A DNA stretch of 18,970 nt. Origin: Funneliformis mosseae (Eukaryota > Glomeromycota > Glomeromycetes > Glomerales > Glomeraceae). Below the pieces are notes generated by a model that saw only the letters and a list, made by a program, of their open reading frames with translations, did no database searches and was not told the DNA's origin. Of the stretch, positions 1 to 10,073 are shown piece after piece; position 1 is the stretch's first letter; each line of letters begins with the position of its first letter. The stretch is taken from NCBI GenBank assembly GCA_910592005.1, contig CAJVPP010001598.1:1-18970 (forward strand). Direction: 5' to 3'. The position numbers and the translations under genes are program-made.

Positions 1-44
1 TTATTATTTAATTTTTTTTGAAGTTTTTAATTAGTTAAATTTTT

Positions 45-845
45 GAATAATTAAGATTTGAAAATTAGAAAAAAAATAATTAATTTTAATTATATTTAAT
101 TATTATTTTTTATATTTTAAAAATTTTTTTTAAAACTTATCTTTAATGATTTTTAAATTAATAATTATAAAAGAAAAATATAATTAATAAATTAGGTTTT
201 TTGTTTTAAAAAAAATATTTAATAAACTTTTTTTTATAAACTTACTTTCAAATAAACTAATAATTAAAGAATAGTTATATTAAAGAATAATTATAAGAAA
301 GTAAATTATTATTATCTTTCTTTATAGTTATATCTTTTAAAACTAAAAATAAAAAGTGTGATTATAATAAAAAGTGATTATATAAGAAGATTTTTTATAT
401 ATTGTTACTAAATATTAATTTTTAAAAAGTATGACTAAAAAGATATTATAACTATAAAAGGTTTTTTATATAGCTTTAAAAGGTATTAATTCTTATAAAA
501 TGTATACTTATATATAATAAAGGATTTATATAATATAAAGTAATTATAGAAAAGAATAACTGTAATTAATTATTTTTTTTTTTTTAAAAAAAAAAAATAA
601 AATAAAATTTTTTTTGTAAGATTTATTTCTGAATAAATCTAATATTTGAAAATTAAAAAGTAGAAAGAAAAGTAATTTTAGATTGATTTTTTTATATTTA
701 AAAATTTTTTTTTTTATAAAACTTACTATATAATTTAAAATTAATAATCATAAAAGATAAGTATAGTTAAAAGTTTTTTTTTTAAAAAAATAAAAATAAT
801 ATTTTTTTTATAAAACTTTACCTTCTGATAATTTAAGGATTAAAA
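45..845. repeat. Diverged tandem/dispersed AT-rich repeat units
   Basis: A module recurs with divergence. GAATAAttaagATTTGAAAATTA near 45 resembles the stretch near 630-655. A following block, roughly 'ATAAAACTTAcTtt...AATTAATAATtATAAAAGA', appears near 133-175, again in shortened form near 236-280, at 716-768, and partially at 810-845. Spacing between the two fullest copies is about 585 bp. Because the DNA is so AT-rich, some of the similarity could be compositional, but the order of blocks is the same in both full copies. Confidence 0.45.
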
Positions 846-1651
846 AAAAATGTATTTCTTAAAATAAATAATTCTTTTTAGTTATTGTGATGAAAGAAAA
901 AGAAATTTTCTAGAGTTCAAAATTTTAATTTTTTTTATCTTTTTCTTAGATTAATTATGATTAATATATTATATTATTCACTTGTGATTTATTAAAAAAA
1001 ATGAGAATTAGAAATATTTATTAAATTTAAAATATTAAAGTCAATAATATATTATTTTATTAAGAAATAAACAATAAAATTCATAATGAGAAATTTTCAA
1101 AAAATCATATTCAAAAGATGTATTTGGTTGATAAAATATATATCTTTAATTTTAATAATAGAAAATAAGAAGCTATTATTTGATTAAAAGAATTTCATAA
1201 TTTCTTTTGCATAGAGTGAATGATAATAGTTTATATTTATACATCAGTTAATATTGTTAATGTGTAATCTTTTCAGATTACAACTGTTAGATGTGATATT
1301 AGAAGGTTAACTTTTTTATAGTTTACGTAGTAAATCGATAGTTTTCAAGTTAAATAAAATTCTGTTATATACTGAAAAATATATTCAAATCTTTGACAAA
1401 TATATGATTCATTTGTGATATATTGCAAAGTATATTCAATATACTATCAAGTATATTTCTATATGTTAAGTTAAATAAATATTAATCACATTACTAATAC
1501 AAAGTATTATAAAGAAGTCTCAGGTAAAAAAAAGGTTTATTAATAAATAAACAAACTAAAAAATAAAAAAAATATTAAAATAAGAAATATAAAAAGGAGA
1601 ATTAATCACAAATAGGAAAAAGTAGCCTTACGCTATCTTTACTAAAAAGGA

Positions 1652-1690
1652 AGATTGCATATAGCCATTATTGAATTGATTAGATTGCAT
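1652..1690 (+). repeat. Short direct repeat AGATTGCATMTAG
   Basis: AGATTGCATATAG at 1652-1664 is repeated as AGATTGCATCTAG starting at 1682, a 30 bp period, in a small patch that is less AT-rich than its surroundings. No function is assignable. Confidence 0.4.
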
Positions 1691-1734
1691 CTAGTAATTG
1701 ATAATTATCTTGTTCTAATGAATTTAGTCTTCTA

Positions 1735-1880
1735 TATATATATTTAATATTATGTTAAATATATTAACTATATTAACTATATTAATATATCTGATATATT
1801 AAATATATTAATTATATTAAATATATTTAATATATTTAATATGTTAAACATATTTAATATATTTGATATTTTTAATATTT
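1735..1880. repeat. TA/TTAAATATA imperfect microsatellite
   Basis: This stretch consists of imperfect iterations of ATATTAAcT and TTAAATATAT, including three near-consecutive copies of an 'actatatta' unit around 1767-1785. It is simple-sequence DNA with many local inverted repeats and no coding potential. Confidence 0.6.
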
Positions 1881-4150
1881 GGTATTATATTACATTTGTA
1901 AATCATATGTAGATTATATAATTATTATTCTGTAATAATATCAAATAAATACTAATATATATTATTATGATTTTTTAATTTATGATATAAATAATTAAAT
2001 AAGTATTTGTTTTTTTATTTTATTTATTTTATTGCTTTTATTTTTTCTATTTTTTCTTTTTATATTTTTAAATTATAAATTATAAATGCATTAATAAATT
2101 CATTAATATATTGAATGTTTATATTTTTTCCAAAATCAAATTATAATGACAAATATTATAAAAAGCTATTTCAGCATATTAAAAATTTCAAAAAGCTAAT
2201 TCTGAATATTTTGCATATTTTAAATATATTTTAAGTGATTAATTAGTAATATAATACTTGTTAATTTATTAAATAACATTATTATATCTCTTTCAATCAG
2301 ATTATATTTAGATTATCCTTGAATATATATCTTTATAGTTAGTAATCTAAATGAAATTTTTTGAAAAAAAATGAAATATTTTTAAATATCTCAGGTTTTT
2401 GTCTAATCTTTTATTTATAAATTGGTCAAACTTTTTCAACATATTATTATATTAGATATTTAAAGAAAGTTTTTGAGATCTTATATATATGAAAAAGAGA
2501 ATTTATCAAAAGATTAATAACTTCTTATAATAATAACAAGTTAATCTATTTATAATTTATTATTTGAATTTTTTAGTTTGATTATAAAATAAATTAAGTG
2601 ATTAATTTTATTTATATCTCTAAGCAACTTAGCTAAAAATTTATTAGAATTATAATTTTTGTTAGCTTTTTTTTTTGATTTAATATTAATACAAATTATT
2701 TGTTTTATATTAAAATTAAATTTAAGAAGAAAAATTATAATCAATTATATAAACAGATTTCTGAATTTACTATAATATTTGAAAGATTTGACCTATAGTA
2801 GGTATTTTAAGACCTATCTTTGTTTTGTCATTTTAAAATAGAATAACTGATATATTAGTAAAGACAGATACAAATAGATTTATATATTAATAAATATAAG
2901 ATAATAATGATTGATAAAATAATTATATATTTTTATTTATATAACTTTAGTTATTATTATTTATACTAAATAATGATAAATACTTGCAATAATAAATTAG
3001 ATTGATATAATAATAGATAATTATTTAATGTTATTTACATATAAATATATTTTTTCTCATAATTTTTATATAAATTTTTGATAATCTAAATTTTCATTAT
3101 TTCTCTTTTTTATTTCTCATTAGTTAAATTAAATTTAATTAAATTATAAATATAATCATGTAATTTATATACTTAAAAAATAAGAGAAATAATCAATTTT
3201 ATCATACTGTATAATCTTTTGCTTTTCAGCAAGCAATTTTTGCTATTTTTTTTACAATTTTATACATATTATAGCAAAGTTAAATATTGTTTATAGTATT
3301 ATAAATTTGCTCATATTTAATAAACTTTTTTTAATCTTTATTATTTTATTATTATCTTTTGAATTATTAGATTTCTGATATAGGTTTTATTAAACAAATA
3401 AAAAGAAGATGAATTGATTCTTTTTTAAGTATAAAAGAACATATTGATCTTATTATTTATATATTATATAGATTGAATCAAATATTCTGATTATATTATT
3501 AATTTTTACTGTATTTTACTTTTGATTTTATTTCATTTTTGTGATATTTTACTGTAAACATCAGCATGATTTGATGTGATATTTTCTATTTTTACCTTAA
3601 GATTTATATAATTAACATTGAAAAATTCCTGATATTTATTTATTGATGATTAATATATTAGCCCTTTATCAAATTTAGGATCAAATAAAAAGATTTATCA
3701 ATTCATATTAGTAAAATATACTAATATTTTTTATGTAAAAAGCTTTTTTATAGGTATGAAATAAAAAATTAAATATAATATGTAAAAGCTTTATAATAAA
3801 CCAGTTTTTAAGAAATTATAGCAAGACTATAAATATAAAATATAAATGTATATGATCATTTGATTTCTTTTTTTTTATATTTAATACTTTAAATTTATAA
3901 AATAAATTGCTTAAACATGCTTAAATTTTATTTGAAATTAAAAAATTTAATTTATAATTTACAAATTGTAATAAAAACAAAAAAATAAATTATATTTTTA
4001 TATTTTTATATATTTTTTTATCATTTGATTTGATTATAAATGAGATGTATCAAAAAAATCAGGCTCTAGGAATTTTTTTGACTAAAATTAACAATAACAT
4101 CAAAACTAAAATGCAATAAAAAAAACAAAATTTTGTTAAAAAATACCCGG

Positions 4151-4280
4151 AGTCTGATTTTCCTAGACTTCTCATATATAACACGTGATCATCTTAGCTA
4201 GGCGCATCTTTTATAAATATCTCTTTTTAATTAATTAAAACTCACGTCATGTGATAACAAACTTATGAGTTAAACGTCAT
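4151..4280. promoter_or_regulatory. Cluster of E-box and CRE-like sites downstream of CDC4
   Basis: A small patch clearly less AT-rich than the DNA to its left. It holds a 5-bp inverted repeat AGTCT/AGACT (4151-4169), an E-box CACGTG inside CACGTGATC (4182-4190), and two ATGACGT half-CREs on the minus strand (4244-4250 and 4274-4280, 30 bp apart). The first of these sits in the dyad TCACGTCATGTGA (4242-4254). The patch lies 260-390 bp beyond the CDC4-like stop codon, so it is not that gene's promoter. It may serve an unseen or antisense transcript, or be a transposon remnant. Site matches alone are weak evidence. Confidence 0.3.
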
Positions 4281-4544
4281 AACAATTAAAGGTAGGTATA
4301 AATGAATTTTTTTTTTTTTTTACATATATATATGAATTATGTATATATATGTGTGTGAAAGACTACTACTTTTCTAGCATAAGTGATTAATACAAAATTT
4401 TCGAAACCCATTCAAAAGAAAATAGATTAATGTTCAAAAAGATGGAAATCATATTATCAAATGTTTTAAAGAGTCATATAATAAAATATTTCGTGAAACT
4501 AGGTTTAATAACGACAAAATATTTAATTTTTGTTTCTATTGTTA

Positions 4545-7500
4545 TTATTCCTCACTACTACCATTATATCCTACGATTATTCTTCTGTCAACCCAATTGC
4601 CATTTTCATCTAAACAATTGTTCTCATGTGAACCATCTTCTTCATCAATTCCATATATACCAAAATCTAAAACTTCGAACCAAGTCACTGAATTTCTTTG
4701 AACTGCGGCCACACATCTGCGTTCATCAAATCTAACTTGCCTATTATTAATGTAAAATGAAAGATCATTAACAAAAAAGTAAAAACTATAAACTAAAAAA
4801 CATATTTTTTCAAAAAAAAGATAGTTGCAATTAAACTTACCAAACACCGCTTAAACCGGTCAATAAATCACGCACGTGGCGTCCAGTCTTTACATCCCAC
4901 ATGCGAAGGGTACCATCTGAGCCCGAAATGACTTTACTCTCGTCATGCTGGAAGCACGTTATTGCGCCAGAATGTGTAGTCAGAACGTGTTTGCACGTAC
5001 CATCATCCGGATTCCAAATACGAAGACTTGAATCAGCAGCTGCTGAGACAAGATGTTCATGTGAGAGATCAAGAAGACCGACAAGAGAAGAATGTCCTAT
5101 TAAGGGATTAGAAATTAACGTCTCATTATTATACAAAATCTTTGTGAAGGAGGCATATTCCTTTTTATGACTAAACAAGTAATTTTACCTTCCAATGTCC
5201 AGATATTTGTTCCATCCTCTAAATTCCAAACCTTTACGGTACCATCCATACTACCACTCATACATCTTTTGCGTTTAGCATCCAGTACAACGGAATACAC
5301 TTTCTGAGTATGCCCATGTAATCGCCAAATACATTCACCGCTCATAATGTTCCATACTCTGACAGAACAATCATAACTACCACTAACTAAAGTGTTGCCG
5401 ACACCCGCTAAAGCACGGACAGAATGGGAATGTCCGGAAAGCGTACGGATATAATAGGGATTATTATCATACTGTGTATTATCAGAAGGTGACGAAGGGA
5501 TGGCAGGGTGAAATGGTTGATCCGTTTCAAGGTTCGGAAGACGCCATACTTTCAAAGTCGAATCTCTCGAGCCGGTAACAATCAGCGGAATTTGTGGTTC
5601 AACAATTTGTGGTTCATTGGGATTAGTATTAACATTTTGCGGCATTATGATTTGAAGGCAACGAACCGTACTGGTATGTCCTGGAAATACATGAGTACAT
5701 ACACCAGTTTCAAGATTCCATACGCGCACAGTACGATCCGTAGAACCTGATACCAACGTATTATTTACATATTGTAATGCCCATACGCCTCCATCATGAC
5801 CAACGAGTCGATTAATCAATCTACCAGTAGCAGTGTCATAAACATTGATGCACTGATCATCAGATCCTGAGATAATCTTCTCAGAATCAAACTGTAGACA
5901 TGTAACAACATTATTTCCATGACCGGGAAATGAAATATGTTTATGCCGTCCATGTAGCCAATTTTGTCGCATAAGGTAATGACGACGATAGATAGCTTTA
6001 TAAGGATGATCGGCCGAGGGTGATAGCGGGAGCCTATCTTCAGAAAGTTCAGCTCGGTCACTACTTTCTTGAGACATTGCATCAACATCGCTATCGTCAC
6101 CATCATAAGGTCGGTCTCGATCATCATCTTGATGAGGTTCTGGTTCATCCACTATATAACTATTCCAATCCACATCAGCCTTGGCCTTTCCTTTATCTTG
6201 TTGTGATGAAGAGTAGTCTTTATCAAACAATGAAGAGCTGGCACCTGTTGAAGAAGAAGGTTCATCAGTACCTGTTGGTGAGAGCGTGTATGAATCTTGT
6301 AAAATATCATGATCAATATTATCTATTTCCAATTCATTACTTTTTTCAATTATTATATAATCCAAATCATCGACAGCCATATTATTATTGTCATTTTGAT
6401 TATATGGTGTTAACCTCGAAGAATCTTCTATTTTATCTTCGTTAACAACCCTCATATTATCCGTATCATCATCATCAGCTTCTACAACAGTTCTTTCTTC
6501 AGAAGACGACGTACCACTTTCGTTATTGTTATTGGCACCATCTAGATGCCTGCTTCTATTATGTGAACAATTTATTGAACGTAAAAGTCCCCAATTTTCG
6601 GAAATGGCACGTTGTTCTTCCGATTCATCAACACCAAAACCATCCTTCATAAGACGATGTTGCCATGTTAAACTATCTCCATCTATTACATTTCTCCACC
6701 TTTTATTTACTTGAGCCGCTTTACACATACTAGCGGTATCTAAATACTTTACTATGTGTAAACTAAGTTCGAGAGGAAGCATCCCAACAAAATCCTTTCT
6801 TAATGCGGGTAGGATAATATTGCTGACGTATTGAAGGGTGTTTGTAGGACAACGTCTTAGAAGTTGAAAAAGCATGTAAGATTTCATTGACGATGGTAAG
6901 GCATCGAATGTCGCCAACATGGTATTCAAATCCCAAAGGTTAGGAGTGTGAGCTGAATCAGTCGCTAAATTGTTTAATTGTTGTATATTCCAACTATCAT
7001 TATGGTTCATTGAAGCAATAGGTTCATCAACGGTTATGTCATCATCTACATCATTGTGATCAGCAAAGAAATTATCAAATTGGTTTGTCCCATTTGAAGG
7101 AGCAACTCCTGCAATAGGAGAAAGGGATGGCGATGGTAAAGCCGAAGAATGGGTACTTCTTGTAGTCGAAGGAGTATCCATGCCGAGGTTCGATGTGGAA
7201 ATAGTATTATAATGTCTTGAAGTAATGGTAGAAGGAGTTGATTGAAGAGCCATCGGCATGATCGATGATGAAGCTTCCTGAACGTTGCTCATGGGAGTTC
7301 TCAGTATATTTACTTGATTAGAATTTGGGGTACGAAGTTCATAATCCATCAATTGCTTTTGTGAGACCAGCTCGCTTTCTTGTTCTGGTAAATTTCCGAC
7401 AGCCTTTGCACGAACCTTCTTATGTGGTGGAGATAAAGACCTATGAGAAAGCGAACCGCTGCTACTATTTGACTGTTGCTGGTCGACAGTAGAAGTTGTG

Positions 7501-8365
7501 AAATCGCATGATGATGAAGGTTCCACAGGTGATGCGGGTCTTTTACGAGCACTAGTACCTGTAGTTTTCAATTCCGAATAATTATCATTAAGCGATTGAT
7601 GTTTTAAATTGGAACTAGTTTGAACTGTTTTTGATGTTGAAGTGGTTGGACCAGAGGCTCGCATATTATATAGGGCTTCTTGAAGCTAAACGTGTTATCA
7701 AAGAAGGGAGTGAATTTGACAAACATTAGTAATTATATTCAAAGGAGCGAAAAAAAATTTTTTTTTTTTTTTTTCCCCATCCATAATTTAACAATTATTA
7801 ATTATGCTTCTTATGATATATACCAGGTATCATCAATATATGATTCAAACAAAGGAACAAAACAAAAGTCCTGAAATGATATGATAACCTTGGAAAAACG
7901 CAGATGAATAAACTTAATGATATAACTAATTTTGAACAAAGTTTAACACACCTTAACAATTTGTTGTTCGGAATCTTCATCCTCACGAATATAAGCTGGT
8001 TGACCATTTAAATCAAAACAAAAACGTTTCAAAGCAGGAGGAGTTGGAGTATCAGCAAGAGGATATTCCTTTGGATCTAAATGTTTAGGTAAAGGGGGTG
8101 GCTTCAATAACAGTGGAGGAAAGGAAGTTGTCGTGGTGGTAGTGGTTGTGACCACGGTGGTGGTAGTAGTAGGAGCCAAAGAAATGTTGGCAACAGTTGG
8201 TAATCTAAATTGAGCGGAAAGATTTTCTTTTGAAGAAGGAGACGATGTCGTTGACTTTTTACTTGAGTTGAGAGGCGACATTGGAGTTGAAGGTGATGGT
8301 GATTGACAACCTTCAGAAGTAATGTTAGTGTCTACTTTAAAGGTTGAAGATTTGCTGTTTTTCAT
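4545..8365 (-). CDS. CDC4: Cdc4/Fbw7-like F-box/WD40 substrate receptor of SCF ubiquitin ligase
   Basis: Four exons: 8365-7952, 7685-5189, 5096-4841 and 4740-4545. Introns of 266, 92 and 100 bp are all GT..AG, and the joined frame codes for 1120 residues. The product should bind Skp1 through its F-box and capture phosphorylated substrates for SCF ubiquitination, probably in the nucleus. Order: Ser/Thr/Pro-rich disordered N-terminus with basic NLS-like patches; a D-type dimerisation helix region (about 388-433); F-box (about 436-480, LPLELSLHIVKYL...KRWRNV); acidic linker; eight WD40 repeats (about 720-1081). Arg789, Arg813 (STVR), Arg845 (GSRD) and Arg895 (SVR) match the phosphodegron-binding arginines of Fbw7. 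Repeat 8 ends RRCVAAVQRN...EVLDF, as in Cdc4 proteins. The start is the first ATG; an in-frame TAA lies just upstream (8426-8428), but an AG at the upstream CCCTAG could mark a 5'UTR intron. The N-terminal half makes it longer than yeast Cdc4 or human Fbw7. Confidence 0.93.
7686..7951 (-). other. Intron 1 of the CDC4-like gene
   Basis: Donor AAG|GTGTGT and acceptor TTTAG|CTT keep phase 0, joining ...EQQIVK to LQEALYNM. At 266 bp it is two to three times the other introns of the gene. It contains a T-rich run on the plus strand (about 7758-7774). Without this splice the second exon would be read as starting at the internal ATG at 7664, losing the first 145 residues. Confidence 0.8.
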
Positions 8366-8763
8366 TGCTAGGGGTGAAACCAAATTCACTATTAAAGTAA
8401 ACGAAAAACAGATATCGAACAATCTTTAACAAGTAAAGATGAGTTCCCAAACGTAAAAAAAATATAGTTTATATATTTTTATTTATCTGCTTGAGACTTC
8501 AACAAGTTATATAGCAAAACTATAAAATATAGTAGAGATATATATATATATATGAATACTGCCACCCGAAAAAGCTCAATAATGAGAGTATTATATGTAT
8601 TATTATTTGATATACCCTATAAAAATACTCATATACTTTTATTAATTTGGACTTCTATTTGTTTCGTTATGATTAGTTATAAAGAAAAAAAGTTTGTAGA
8701 AAAGGATAAAAAAAAATGGTTAAGTAATCAGAGGCAGAGCGAAAAGGATTTCTGGGCTTTTGG

Positions 8764-8815
<52 letters not shown>

Positions 8816-9118
8816 AACACGATGATTTGTGGAAAAGCAGGGAGGGAATAGGTCGGGCAAATATGAATTAGTAGGTTTTTTTTTTGTATGAAAAATAATG
8901 AAATAAGGGATGGAGGGACAAATATAAAAGACAGGCTTAAGCGGCGAAGACATAAACAGATTTTGGGCAGAAGTTATTCACGACTATGTGTTTAACTAAC
9001 CAAATACGTCATTTTTGTTTCTTTATGTTACACATTTTAGCAATATTTAGAAGCTAACACAATAGATTTAAACAATTTACAATTACTATAATTGCTGTGA
9101 ACAGAAATTTTTTCTCGA
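8366..9118. other. Intergenic region, presumed CDC4 promoter and 5'UTR
   Basis: No convincing gene. An (AT)n run at 8538-8553 lies about 170 bp upstream of the CDC4-like ATG and could act as a TATA-type element. A poly-T/poly-A block lies at 8765-8812. A 77-codon plus-strand frame (8552-8785) ends in translated poly-T and is probably chance. The rest is A/T-rich without further recognisable signals. Confidence 0.5.
8765..8812. repeat. T19/A29 homopolymer junction
   Basis: Nineteen T residues are followed directly by twenty-nine A residues, a perfect inverted repeat with 19-bp arms and no loop. Such dA:dT tracts are known to exclude nucleosomes in fungal promoters, and this one sits about 400 bp upstream of the CDC4-like start. 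Its exact length may be unreliable, because homopolymers are often mis-sized in sequencing. Confidence 0.8.
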
Positions 9119-9409
9119 TTATACATCTCGTGATTTTTTTTCAAAAATTGTTGGTATAACATAATCACATAATCGCGGGGATATCCATTTGTCATCCCAT
9201 TTAAATTTCATTGCTTCATGAACAAACATCACACATGCTTGAAGATCACGGAATATGCGAATATGCTGCGGTTTGTGCTGAAACAATCAATGATCTTCAT
9301 CTTTTGTTCTATAAATAAGTGTGGTATCATGTGAAATAAAAACGCGTATCATTTTCGCGTTGGATCATGGATTAACGAGCGAATCTGATTCTGCAGTTTC
9401 TTTTATCAT
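9119..9409 (-). pseudogene. Unrecognised coding-like frame with two in-frame TGA codons
   Basis: Reading the minus strand from ATG 9409 to TAA 9119 gives 96 codons in one frame, interrupted only by TGA at codons 15 and 41. The stretch is visibly less AT-rich than its flanks and has a protein-like composition, with motifs such as HIRIFRDLQACVMFVHEAM and KFKWDDKWISPRL. Two readings are possible. It may be a decayed gene in which TGA replaces a sense codon such as TGG. Or it may be a small live gene with a 99-bp intron (9278-9376, CTC|GTTAAT to TTTCAG|CAC), which keeps phase 0, removes both TGAs and leaves 63 residues. GTTAAT is a weak donor compared with the GTAAGT-like donors nearby. I recognise no family. 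Confidence 0.45.
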
Positions 9410-10073
9410 GGAAACTCGTTAAAAAAAAAAAGTGTACATACTATACTACAAAAAGTTTTTTAATTTATTTGTTTCTTGTGTTAAAATAAACTTCTCTTAT
9501 TGATATGAAAATATTCTTTTTCGAAAAAAAATATATAATATTCTTATTGGTAATGATTAATTACGTGCAAAAAAAAAAAAAAAAATCAATAATTAATACA
9601 AATCCAATTGTAAAATAACATGCGAAATGCAAAATAAATAGTCTCGTCAACGCTAATTGTTTTTGAATGGGTGATGCTTTTTTATGAAAATTATGACAAT
9701 AATGGAGGCAAAGGCAGATACTACAAAAACGAGTTAAAATGTATATACAAAAACAACCACTATTCCAATCTAAAAAAAAGCCAAGCCGCCAATATAAAAG
9801 AAATGTCAATTGTTCAAAAGAAAAAAAAACTCAAAAAGAGGGAGAAAAGATTTCGAGGAAAAAAAAAAAAAAAAAATGGAAAAAAAAAAAATTTAACAAA
9901 AAAAAAGAAAGTTCATCAAAATACTAAGAATATTTTTGTATATTACAAGAGTTTTTTTTTTTTTCTGTAGGCCTGCCTTTTCAACAAAAAAAAAAAGTGT
10001 ATATGTATTTTTTATCTATAATTTTTTTTAGGTTTAAAGTGTCCATTGTTCCAAATTCTTCCCACATTATATA
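9410..10073. other. Intergenic region with purine and poly-A tracts
   Basis: No gene seen. It contains A17 at 9569-9585 and a long plus-strand purine-rich stretch at about 9768-9920 with several A runs. T-rich DNA at 9951-9964 adjoins the 3' flank of the kinase gene. The lysine-rich plus-strand frames here are translations of the A runs. The segment from about 9590 to 9800 is somewhat less AT-rich and could be 5' flank of the 9119-9409 frame, but nothing decisive is visible. Confidence 0.5.

Larger units (their letters stand above)
1..4140. other. Gene-free, extremely AT-rich intergenic DNA
   Basis: About 4.1 kb composed almost only of A and T, with frequent stops in all frames. The longest open frame (2550-2744, minus) is Asn/Lys/Ile-rich, low complexity and without family resemblance, so I call no gene. 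I saw no tRNA or rRNA signature. The content is homopolymer runs, TA-rich microsatellite-like stretches and diverged repeats (listed separately). It could be a decayed transposable-element region, but no transposase or reverse-transcriptase motif survives. Confidence 0.75.

Noticed and set aside
2550..2744. 64-codon minus-strand frame in the left flank
   Set aside because: Composition is Asn/Ile/Lys only and length is near chance for this DNA.
4430..4735. 101-codon plus-strand frame
   Set aside because: It largely overlaps the last CDC4-like exon in antisense and is rich in His, Leu and Phe without any family resemblance.
8366..8422. In-frame extension of the CDC4-like exon 1 upstream to 8422
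   Set aside because: Position 8422 is a TTG, not ATG, and a TAA lies just before it. The first ATG is at 8365.
8552..8785. 77-codon plus-strand frame with one hydrophobic segment
   Set aside because: It runs into translated poly-T, has low-complexity AT-driven composition and no recognisable domain.
9119..9409. Genetic-code reassignment (TGA as Trp) as explanation of the two TGAs
   Set aside because: I saw no internal TGA in the joined exons of the two large genes, so a nuclear code change is unsupported. A pseudogene or an intron is simpler.
9561..9970. Hydrophobic minus-strand and lysine-rich plus-strand frames
   Set aside because: They are products of A/T homopolymers. The minus frame begins at TTG and ends in poly-Phe from the A17 run.
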